Of a stretch of DNA of 5,052 nucleotides, positions 1-5,052 are shown one piece after another. The notes below the pieces were generated by a model, which saw only the letters and a program-made list of their open reading frames with translations, had not been told where the DNA came from and ran no database searches. Source of the DNA: Agrobacterium fabrum (GTDB taxonomy: Bacteria; Pseudomonadota; Alphaproteobacteria; Rhizobiales; Rhizobiaceae); assembly GCA_003241215.1 (NCBI GenBank), contig QFOL01000282.1, positions 1-5,052 on the forward strand, read 5' to 3'. The translations under genes were made by a program, and so were the position numbers. Position 1 is the stretch's first letter; every line of letters begins with the position of its first letter.

Positions 1-1
1 C

Positions 2-469
2 GTGACCAGCGTCGAACTCGATGCCATCGATCTGAAAATCCTGCGCGAATTGCAGCGCGACGGGCGCATGACCAATGTGGAACTGGCCGAAAGGGTCGGC
101 ATTTCCGCGCCGCCCTGCCTCCGGCGCGTCCGCAAGCTGGAGGAAGCGGGTGTGATCGAGGGCTATCACGCCATGTTGAACGCCCCGAAGCTCGGTTTCG
201 ACCTCGTCGCCTTCTGCATGATCGGTCTCAAGCGCCAGTCGGACAGCAATCTGAAAGCCTTTGCGGCGGCAACCGCCGGATGGTCGCTGGTGCGGCAGGC
301 CTGGATGGTGTCGGGCGAAAGCGATTTCCTGCTGCATTGCGTGGCCAAGAACCTGACCGAGTTTCAGGATTTCGTCATCGAGGTTCTGACGGCGGACGAA
401 AATGTCGATACCGTGCGCACCATGCTGACCATCCGTCAGGTCAAGCGCGTCGGCCTTGTGGAAATCTGA
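2..469 (+). CDS. lrp: Lrp/AsnC family transcriptional regulator
   Basis: A DNA-binding regulator of the leucine-responsive (feast/famine) family, which typically binds as dimers or higher oligomers and senses amino acids. The 155 residues match the family in length (E. coli Lrp has 164) and order: an N-terminal winged helix-turn-helix (about residues 5-60; DGRMTNVELAERVGIS, then a recognition helix with PPCLRRVRKLEEAG), a linker, and a C-terminal RAM ligand/oligomerisation domain (about 65-150) with the conserved SGESDFL turn near residues 104-110. The start is GTG at base 2; only one base precedes it, so a slightly earlier start outside the window cannot be excluded, though the N-terminus looks like that of rhizobial Lrp proteins. 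It converges on the LPS glycosyltransferase gene with 30 bases between stops. The family is clear; the target genes and effector are not visible from sequence. Confidence 0.9.
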   Translation: MTSVELDAIDLKILRELQRDGRMTNVELAERVGISAPPCLRRVRKLEEAGVIEGYHAMLNAPKLGFDLVAFCMIGLKRQSDSNLKAFAAATAGWSLVRQAWMVSGESDFLLHCVAKNLTEFQDFVIEVLTADENVDTVRTMLTIRQVKRVGLVEI

Positions 470-491
470 TCGGCAGGCTGTTTGTCGGCTT

Positions 492-508
492 CGGGGGCGT
501 TACCCCCG
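492..508. terminator. GC-rich hairpin between convergent genes
   Basis: CGGGGG and CCCCCG form a perfect 6-bp stem around a 5-base loop. It lies between the lrp stop (469) and the last codons of the leftward glycosyltransferase, whose stop (500-502) is in the loop. Neither strand has a T-run after the stem, so it is not a canonical intrinsic terminator. It could slow polymerase from both sides or protect 3' ends. The symmetry is seen directly; a terminator role is inferred from the convergent position. Confidence 0.35.
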
Positions 509-1555
509 CCGTAATGCATCATAGACTTCGCCGAGACTTGTCGCTTCTTTCTCCAGTGGAAAAGTGCTGCGCACATGCGCAAGCCCGGCGCCTGCGTGGG
601 CTTTGGCCAGAGCGGGATTGGCGAGATAGGTCTTTATCGCCTCTCTCAGCGAGGCATAGTCACCCGCATCGACAACCGCCCCGGTCTCGCCCGTGACGAT
701 CATTTCCTCGTAAGCGCCGGCATTGCTGGCGACAACGGCCGTCTCGGAGGCCATGGCTTCGAGCGGTGTCAGGCCGAAACCTTCGTTGCGCGATGGCGCG
801 ACATAGAGCGTCAGCCGCCGGTACCAGGGCTTGATGTCATCGACTTCGCCCTGAAACACGATGCGGTCGGCAAGGCCGGCTGCGGCGACATCGGTCTTGA
901 GCGCATCGCCGAAGGCCTTGTGTTCCGCCGTCACGCGGCCGGAGACCACGGCCGTCCATTGCGGGTAGTCGGGCAGGAGTTCGATCATGGCGCGCACGAA
1001 GAGATCGGTGCCCTTCTGGTGACGCACCCGCCCGAAACAGCCGATCAGATATTGTCCCGGCAGGCCGGTTGCCGCGATTGTGTCTTCCGGGCCGGTGGCC
1101 GGGTGGAAGAGGCCGGTATCGACACCGTGCATGACGACACGATGGGGCACTTCCAGAAACGAGCCGGAGCGGGCGTTGGTAGCAACCACGGCATCCATCT
1201 TGGAAATCAGAAAGCGGGTATAGGCGGAATGCCGCCTCTGGGCGGCGGAGGTGAAGAGCAGCTTCACCTTCATGCGCAGCACGTCACGCATGATGATGCC
1301 CGGCAGCATTTCCAGGTTGCGGCGGGCATGCCAGATGCGCGGGCCGCCGAATGGACCATTCTGCCAGAGACGCCAGAGATCGCGAAAACGCACATGCGGC
1401 AGATGCGGCGGCAGGCCGGGGCCGATGGTGGCCACCTTCTGTCCCATCCGGTTCTGCACGGGTATCAGCTGAACGATGGTGGAAGTGACGCCGGAGAGCC
1501 TGCGTTTGAAATTCGGCGCAAGCACCTGCACATCTTTCAGGCTGACGTGGGACAA
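500..1555 (-). CDS. lpcC: LPS core mannosyltransferase, glycosyltransferase family 4 (LpcC/LpsB type)
   Basis: Predicted cytoplasmic GT-B enzyme that adds a hexose, mannose from GDP-mannose in Rhizobium LpcC, to the Kdo inner core of lipopolysaccharide. The 351-residue protein has the N-terminal APNFKRRLSGVTSTI segment typical of this rhizobial family (about 13-27). Its C-terminal donor domain carries GCFGRVRHQKG (172-182, with R176 and K181 expected at the donor phosphates) and the GT4 E-x7-E motif EGFGLTPLE (E258, E266). The start is TTG at 1555-1553: an in-frame TAG stands seven codons upstream, a GGAAG sits 6 bases before the TTG, and the conserved N-terminus needs an early start. The gene follows greA on the same strand, after a strong terminator, and converges on lrp. 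The ortholog in Sinorhizobium is called lpsB and reportedly has relaxed donor choice, so mannose is an inference; the family assignment is firm. Confidence 0.88.
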   Translation of the reverse strand: MSHVSLKDVQVLAPNFKRRLSGVTSTIVQLIPVQNRMGQKVATIGPGLPPHLPHVRFRDLWRLWQNGPFGGPRIWHARRNLEMLPGIIMRDVLRMKVKLLFTSAAQRRHSAYTRFLISKMDAVVATNARSGSFLEVPHRVVMHGVDTGLFHPATGPEDTIAATGLPGQYLIGCFGRVRHQKGTDLFVRAMIELLPDYPQWTAVVSGRVTAEHKAFGDALKTDVAAAGLADRIVFQGEVDDIKPWYRRLTLYVAPSRNEGFGLTPLEAMASETAVVASNAGAYEEMIVTGETGAVVDAGDYASLREAIKTYLANPALAKAHAGAGLAHVRSTFPLEKEATSLGEVYDALRRG

Positions 1556-1561
1556 GATGGG

Positions 1562-1566
1562 CTTCC
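1562..1566 (-). promoter_or_regulatory. Ribosome binding site supporting the TTG start of lpcC
   Basis: On the minus strand GGAAG lies 6 bases before the TTG start codon. It is a partial Shine-Dalgarno match, but it is the only one in the short open stretch between the upstream in-frame stop (1577-1579) and the conserved start of the protein, so it decides the start. Confidence 0.5.
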
Positions 1567-1601
1567 GTCTTTGCGGCTAATCTGGGGAATCAATACGTCA
1601 G

Positions 1602-1633
1602 AAAAAGCAATGCGCCCGCATGGGGCGCATTGC
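1602..1633 (-). terminator. Intrinsic (Rho-independent) terminator of greA
   Basis: Read on the minus strand, GCAATGCGCCC pairs perfectly with GGGCGCATTGC (11 bp) around a 5-base loop, and TTTTT follows at once. It starts 11 bases after the greA stop codon. On the plus strand there is no T-run after the stem, so it works in the greA direction only. It separates greA from lpcC, whose start codon lies 46 bases further on. Confidence 0.92.
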
Positions 1634-1644
1634 ATGTGAGGGCA

Positions 1645-2121
1645 TCAGCCCCACTGTACCGCGAGAATCTCGTAGCCCTTGGCGCCGCCCGGCGCGTTGA
1701 CTTCGATACTGTCGCCGACTTCCTTGCCGATCAGGGCGCGGGCAATCGGCGAGGAGATGGAGATGCGGCCGGCCTTCACATCGGCTTCCTGGTCGCCGAC
1801 GATCTGATAGGTCTTTTCCTCATCGCTGTCCTCGTCCACCAGCTTGACGGTGGCACCAAACTTGATCTTCGAGCCCGACATCTTGGAAAGATCGATGACT
1901 TCCGCACGTGCGGTCAGGTCTTCGAGTTCGGTGATGCGGCCTTCATTGTGGCTCTGGGCTTCCTTGGCAGCATGGTACTCGGCGTTTTCCGAAAGGTCGC
2001 CATGGGCGCGCGCTTCCGCAATCGCCTCGATGATACGGGGGCGTTCCTCCTGCTGGCGCCAGCGCAGCTCCTCCTGCAGCTTGACGAATCCACCCTGAGT
2101 CATCGGTACTTTTTCTACCAT
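1645..2121 (-). CDS. greA: Transcription elongation factor GreA
   Basis: GreA enters the secondary channel of RNA polymerase and stimulates cleavage of backtracked RNA, rescuing stalled elongation complexes. The 158 residues equal the usual length. The N-terminal coiled coil (about 8-77) carries the tip motif [15 protein letters not shown], with acidic residues D42 and E45 matching the catalytic D41 and E44 of E. coli GreA. The C-terminal FKBP-like domain (about 82-158) has the conserved [22 protein letters not shown] and PGG segments. The ATG at 2121 is preceded by AAGGA at a 7-base gap; a second ATG at codon 7 is less likely. The gene is followed by a strong terminator, so it is probably transcribed alone, and a hairpin with a T-rich tract sits in its upstream region. 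Identity is very secure. Confidence 0.97.
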   Translation of the reverse strand: MVEKVPMTQGGFVKLQEELRWRQQEERPRIIEAIAEARAHGDLSENAEYHAAKEAQSHNEGRITELEDLTARAEVIDLSKMSGSKIKFGATVKLVDEDSDEEKTYQIVGDQEADVKAGRISISSPIARALIGKEVGDSIEVNAPGGAKGYEILAVQWG

Positions 2122-2128
2122 TTTTTTA

Positions 2129-2133
2129 TCCTT
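2129..2133 (-). promoter_or_regulatory. Ribosome binding site of greA
   Basis: AAGGA on the minus strand, 7 bases before the ATG at 2121. The spacing is good and it selects this ATG over the one at codon 7. The gap between site and start is almost pure A, which should keep the start region unstructured. Confidence 0.8.
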
Positions 2134-2162
2134 CGCATTCCGGTCGCTTTACTTGCAGACAC

Positions 2163-2198
2163 AAAAAGAAACAGGTTCCGGAGAGGAACTCCGGAACC
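2163..2198 (-). terminator. Terminator-like hairpin upstream of greA (possible leader attenuator)
   Basis: On the minus strand GGTTCCGGAG pairs perfectly with CTCCGGAACC (10 bp, 2174-2198) around a 5-base loop, followed by TGTTTCTTTTTG. The T-rich tract occurs on the greA-sense side only. No leftward gene lies upstream in this window, so it either interrupts the greA leader or is the terminator of a gene once located upstream. The structure is seen directly; which role it plays depends on where greA transcription starts. Confidence 0.65.
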
Positions 2199-2221
2199 AT
2201 GCCAAAATCATAACTGAGCCG

Positions 2222-2227
2222 ACTATA
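2222..2227 (-). promoter_or_regulatory. Candidate -10 box for greA
   Basis: TATAGT on the minus strand is the best -10 match upstream of the greA hairpin. No good -35 box lies 16-18 bases further upstream (the nearest hexamers are GGCATT and TGGCAT), so support is weak. If real, transcription would start near 2215 and the hairpin would be in the 5' untranslated leader. Confidence 0.3.
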
Positions 2228-2304
2228 TCAGAAGACGACAGCGAAATGCCAGCAAATTTGAGGTGCTGAAATTTCTCCATAGAATCAAGTAACTAGTCGC
2301 TATG

Positions 2305-2320
2305 ATTGACATCAGTCAAT
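2305..2320 (+). repeat. Inverted repeat overlapping the -35 box
   Basis: ATTGAC and GTCAAT form a perfect 6-bp inverted repeat with a 4-base spacer. It contains the -35 hexamer TTGACA and ends one base before the LexA-type box. An operator for a second dimeric regulator is possible, but part of the symmetry may be chance from the -35 sequence itself. Confidence 0.4.
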
Positions 2321-2332
2321 AGAACATATAGT
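2306..2332 (+). promoter_or_regulatory. Sigma-70-type promoter of the radical SAM / UdgX operon
   Basis: TTGACA (2306-2311, full match to consensus) and TATAGT (2327-2332, five of six) are separated by 15 bases, shorter than the usual 16-18. Transcription would start near 2338-2341, only a few bases before the ATG at 2343. The short spacing leaves room for an alternative -10 at 2329-2334 (TAGTGA, 17-base spacing, weaker match). The -10 box lies inside the predicted LexA site. Confidence 0.6.
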
Positions 2333-2336
2333 GAAC
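2322..2336 (+). promoter_or_regulatory. LexA (SOS) box, alphaproteobacterial GAAC-N7-GAAC type
   Basis: GAACATATAGTGAAC is a perfect direct repeat GAAC-N7-GAAC, the operator form known for LexA in Rhizobium, Agrobacterium and relatives (GTTC-N7-GTTC on the other strand). It covers the -10 box and would block RNA polymerase until LexA is cleaved after DNA damage. Placement directly before two DNA-repair-type genes makes a chance match unlikely. LexA binding itself is inferred. Confidence 0.8.
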
Positions 2337-2342
2337 ATCGTC

Positions 2343-3575
2343 ATGAAGAAGTCGATCAGGCAACGGCTGGCCATTCTCTCCGACGCAGCAAAATACGACG
2401 CCTCATGCGCATCCAGCGGCACGGTGAAACGCAACTCCGCAGCGTCGGGCGGGCTGGGCTCCACGGAAGGGTCGGGGATCTGCCATGCCTATGCGCCGGA
2501 CGGGCGCTGTATCTCGCTCCTGAAAATCCTGCTCACCAATTTCTGCATCTATGATTGCGCCTATTGCATCAACCGTTCGTCCAGCAATGTCGAGCGGGCG
2601 CGGTTCACGCCGGAAGAGGTGGTCTGGCTGACGCTGGAGTTTTACCGGCGCAACTATATCGAGGGGCTGTTCCTGTCCTCCGGCATCATCCGTTCCTCCG
2701 ATCATACGATGGAGGAGATGGTGCGGGTGGCGCGGGAACTGCGCGTTACCCATGGTTTTCGCGGTTATATCCACCTGAAATCCATTCCCGAAGCATCGCC
2801 CAGGCTTATCGAGGAGGCGGGGCTTTATGCCGATCGTCTCTCGATCAATATCGAATTGCCGACCGATAGCGGCATTGGCCGTTTCGCGCCGGAAAAGCAG
2901 CCCGTCAATATTCGCCGCTCCATGGCCGATATCCGCCTGAAGATCGAGGAGGCTGGGGAGCCGACCGTCCAGACACGCAAGACCAGGCGCTTTGCGCCGG
3001 CCGGGCAGAGCACGCAGATGATCGTGGGGGCGGACGGCGCTGACGATAGCACCATTCTCTCCACCAGCGCCCGGCTTTATGGCAGTTACGGTTTGCGGCG
3101 CGTCTATTATTCGGCCTTCAGCCCCATTCCTGATTCGTCGAAAAACCTGCCGCTCATCAAGCCGCCGCTGATGCGGGAACACCGGCTTTATCAGGCCGAC
3201 TGGCTGTATCGCTTTTATGGCTTCGATATCAACGAGATAACGGCAATCGGCGGCGACGGCATGCTTGATCTCGATATCGACCCGAAACTTGCCTGGGCGC
3301 TGAAACATCGCGACCGTTTCCCGGTGGACATCAATGCGGCGGATCGGGAAATGCTGCTGCGTGTGCCCGGTTTCGGCACCAAGACGGTGGCCTCCGTTCT
3401 ATCGTCACGGCGGTTCCGGCGGCTGCGGCTGGAGGATATCGCCCGTTTCGGCGTTTCCCTGAAAAAGGTGAAGGCTTTCATCGTCGCCGAGGGCTGGACG
3501 CCGGGCAAGCTGACCGAGCGGCCGGATTTGCGGGCGATGTTTGCACCGCAGCCTGAACAATTATCGCTGTTGTGA
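2343..3575 (+). CDS. Putative DNA modification/repair radical SAM protein with helix-hairpin-helix
   Basis: A 410-residue member of the radical SAM family usually named 'putative DNA modification/repair radical SAM protein'; its substrate and reaction are not known to me. The [4Fe-4S]/SAM motif is CIYDCAYC (C68, C72, C75). Three more cysteines (C22, C47, C56) precede it, and there is none after residue 75. AAKYDASCASSG (15-26) and GICHAYAPDGRC (45-56) are family hallmarks. A helix-hairpin-helix (about 330-355, DINAADREMLLRVPGFGTKT) suggests non-specific DNA binding. The start is set at ATG 2343, because the in-frame GTG at 2331 lies inside the LexA box and -10 region, and the family N-terminus begins about here. 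No Shine-Dalgarno is visible, so the mRNA may be nearly leaderless. The stop overlaps the start of the UdgX fusion gene, implying one operon. Likely role: SOS-induced processing of damaged or modified DNA bases, by inference. Confidence 0.88.
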   Translation: MKKSIRQRLAILSDAAKYDASCASSGTVKRNSAASGGLGSTEGSGICHAYAPDGRCISLLKILLTNFCIYDCAYCINRSSSNVERARFTPEEVVWLTLEFYRRNYIEGLFLSSGIIRSSDHTMEEMVRVARELRVTHGFRGYIHLKSIPEASPRLIEEAGLYADRLSINIELPTDSGIGRFAPEKQPVNIRRSMADIRLKIEEAGEPTVQTRKTRRFAPAGQSTQMIVGADGADDSTILSTSARLYGSYGLRRVYYSAFSPIPDSSKNLPLIKPPLMREHRLYQADWLYRFYGFDINEITAIGGDGMLDLDIDPKLAWALKHRDRFPVDINAADREMLLRVPGFGTKTVASVLSSRRFRRLRLEDIARFGVSLKKVKAFIVAEGWTPGKLTERPDLRAMFAPQPEQLSLL

Positions 3576-5023
3576 TGTATGGCCCGGTTCTGGAAGGGCG
3601 GGGCGATTTCGGCGAGTGGCGCGATGCCGCGCGTGCGGCCCTTGCCGCCGATATTCGGCCGGAGACGATTGACTGGCGGTTGCGGGATGACGGGGCATGG
3701 CTGCTGGATTTCGCCGGCGAGCCATTACCGACGGTCGATGCCGGCAATGGGCAGGTTTCCGTTCCGGCCTCGTTCGTGGCGCTGGCGCAGGCCGTCATCT
3801 GCCACGGCGATCCCGGCCGGTTTGCGTTGCTTTACCGGTTGTTGTGGCGGCTGAAGCGGGATCGCGCCCTGTTGCAGTTCAAGTCCGATCCGGATGTTGC
3901 AGAGGCCCGCTTGCTCGAGAAATCGGTGCGCCGGGATTGTCACAAGATGACGGCCTTCGTCCGTTTCAAGGAGTTGCCCTTGCCGCAGGGGCAGGGCGGG
4001 CGACGGCGGTTCGTGGCCTGGTTCGAGCCGGATCATTTTATTGTCGAAAGAACTGCCGTGTTTTTCCAGCGACGGTTTACCGATATGGACTGGCTGATCG
4101 CCACGCCGAAAGGGTTCGCCCGATGGGATGGAAGCGAGCTGCAAACCTCACGGGAGGCGGCGGCGAAGCCTGATCTGACGGACGAGACGGATGAGCTCTG
4201 GCGAACCTATTATGCCAATATATTCAATCCGGCGCGTCTCAAGGTCAAAGCCATGACGGCCGAGATGCCGAAGAAATACTGGAAGAACCTGCCGGAAGCC
4301 GATCTCATTCCCGGTCTCGTTCTTGGGGCGGAGGCGCGGGTCCTTGAGATGGCCGCCAGGGCGGCAAGCCAGCCGCAGCCGTTTCACCACCGCCTGCAGG
4401 CGGTCGCCGCCGCGCGCGAGACGTCGCAAGCGGCGCCGGACGGCACGCTCGCGTCGCTGGCGCGGCAGGCGGGCCATTGCACCCGCTGCCCCCTGCATTG
4501 CAACGCGACGCAGACAGTTTTCGGCTCCGGCCCGGAGGATGCGAAGATCATGATCGTTGGCGAACAGCCGGGCGATCACGAGGATCTCGCCGGCAAACCT
4601 TTCGTCGGCCCAGCCGGCCAGCTTTTCGACCGGACCCTTGCCGATGTCGGCATCGAGCGCAAAAAGCTTTATGTCACCAATGCCGTCAAACACTTCAAAT
4701 ATGAAACACGGGGCAAACGGCGTATTCATCAGCGGCCGAATGCGGACGAAGTGGAGCAATGCCGCTGGTGGCTCAATCAGGAAATCGCGCTTATTCGACC
4801 GAAACTGATCGTTGCCATGGGTGCAACGGCGCTTTATGCGCTGACTGGCGGCAAGGAAAAAGTCACGGAGATTCGGGGGCGCCCTTTGCCGATGGAGGGG
4901 GGCCGTACGCTTTTTGTTACCGTGCACCCGTCCTATCTCCTGCGCCTTGCCGACGCACAGGCGAAAGAAGCGGAGATGTTACACTTCAGAAATGATATGG
5001 CGCTTATAAGAGAATTAGAATAA
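3575..5023 (+). CDS. DUF4130 - UdgX fusion, uracil-DNA binding/glycosylase family protein
   Basis: A 482-residue two-domain protein. The N-terminal part (about 75-260) is a DUF4130 domain, recognised by KSVRRDCHKMTAFVRF, FEPDHFIVERTAVFF, YYANIFNPARLK and MPKKYWKNLPEADLIP; its function is unknown. The C-terminal part (about 288-480) is a UdgX-type uracil-DNA glycosylase with GEQPGDHED (329-337), the R-loop KRRIH (381-385) and VHPS (450-453). In Mycobacterium smegmatis UdgX the histidine of KRRIH bonds covalently to the abasic site after uracil removal; H385 is the counterpart. C302, C305 and C396 fit the [4Fe-4S] ligands of family-4-type enzymes, and H373 stands where the third cysteine usually is (C309 is also nearby). 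The start is ATG 3575, sharing one base with the upstream TGA; GTG 3572 (4-base overlap) would add one residue. Both imply translational coupling. Domain identities are strong; glycosylase versus trapping activity is unproven. Confidence 0.9.
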   Translation: MYGPVLEGRGDFGEWRDAARAALAADIRPETIDWRLRDDGAWLLDFAGEPLPTVDAGNGQVSVPASFVALAQAVICHGDPGRFALLYRLLWRLKRDRALLQFKSDPDVAEARLLEKSVRRDCHKMTAFVRFKELPLPQGQGGRRRFVAWFEPDHFIVERTAVFFQRRFTDMDWLIATPKGFARWDGSELQTSREAAAKPDLTDETDELWRTYYANIFNPARLKVKAMTAEMPKKYWKNLPEADLIPGLVLGAEARVLEMAARAASQPQPFHHRLQAVAAARETSQAAPDGTLASLARQAGHCTRCPLHCNATQTVFGSGPEDAKIMIVGEQPGDHEDLAGKPFVGPAGQLFDRTLADVGIERKKLYVTNAVKHFKYETRGKRRIHQRPNADEVEQCRWWLNQEIALIRPKLIVAMGATALYALTGGKEKVTEIRGRPLPMEGGRTLFVTVHPSYLLRLADAQAKEAEMLHFRNDMALIRELE

Positions 5024-5052
5024 GTTAATTTTGTTTATTAGATTTATATTTT

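Noticed and set aside
575..1639. Long rightward open frame of 354 codons
   Set aside because: It lies antisense to the well-supported glycosyltransferase gene, has low-complexity G/H/R-rich composition typical of high-GC shadow frames, and shows no recognisable domain.
2175..2189. GTTC-N7-GAAC inside the greA upstream hairpin as a second LexA site
   Set aside because: The alphaproteobacterial LexA site is a direct repeat (GTTC-N7-GTTC or GAAC-N7-GAAC); here the halves are inverted and are explained by the hairpin arms.
1630..2217. Rightward open frame of 195 codons
   Set aside because: It is the antisense of greA and runs through its terminator, ribosome binding site and upstream hairpin. 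No family resemblance.
2331..2342. GTG at 2331 as start of the radical SAM gene
   Set aside because: It overlaps the -10 hexamer and the LexA box and lacks a ribosome binding site; the ATG four codons later fits the family N-terminus better.
2403..3308. Leftward open frame of 301 codons
   Set aside because: Antisense of the radical SAM gene; the sense frame has the full CxxxCxxC and helix-hairpin-helix motifs, the antisense has none.
4148..4927. Leftward open frame of 259 codons
   Set aside because: Antisense of the UdgX domain. The sense frame carries all glycosylase motifs; the opposite frame is arginine-rich shadow sequence.
5024..5052. AT-rich tail after the operon as a terminator
   Set aside because: It has T-rich runs but no stem precedes them within the visible sequence, and the window ends before the region can be judged.

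Overview
The window looks like a chromosomal segment of an alphaproteobacterium of the Rhizobiales, most likely Agrobacterium or Rhizobium. The grounds are the high GC content, the close resemblance of its lrp-type regulator, LpcC/LpsB-type core glycosyltransferase and GreA to rhizobial proteins, their order, and a GAAC-N7-GAAC motif of the kind LexA binds in Alphaproteobacteria. The species call is inference from remembered sequences; no search was run.

Left part (1-2121): a Lrp/AsnC regulator runs rightward, starting at or just before the window edge. It faces two leftward genes: a family-4 glycosyltransferase that builds the LPS inner core (lpcC, called lpsB in Sinorhizobium), and greA, a transcript-cleavage factor for stalled RNA polymerase. 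A textbook intrinsic terminator (11-bp perfect stem plus T5) separates greA from lpcC. A GC-rich hairpin lies between the convergent stops of lrp and lpcC.

Middle (2122-2342): a 221-base divergent intergenic region. On the greA side it holds a good ribosome binding site and a perfect 10-bp hairpin followed by a T-rich tract inside the presumed leader, which looks like an attenuator. On the other side it holds a TTGACA / TATAGT promoter whose -10 box is covered by a perfect LexA-type box (2322-2336), preceded by a 6-bp inverted repeat.

Right part (2343-5023): two overlapping rightward genes form a predicted SOS-controlled DNA-repair operon. The first encodes a radical SAM protein with a C-terminal helix-hairpin-helix, belonging to the 'putative DNA modification/repair radical SAM' family. 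The second is a fusion of a DUF4130 domain with a UdgX-type uracil-DNA glycosylase domain, carrying the KRRIH motif that in studied UdgX proteins cross-links covalently to uracil-containing DNA. The two stop/start codons overlap, so translation is probably coupled. The radical SAM reaction and the DUF4130 function are, as far as I know, undescribed, so this operon is the best candidate for a new system here. The last 29 bases (5024-5052) are very AT-rich and show no feature I can support. No tRNA, rRNA, CRISPR array, insertion sequence or attachment site was seen.
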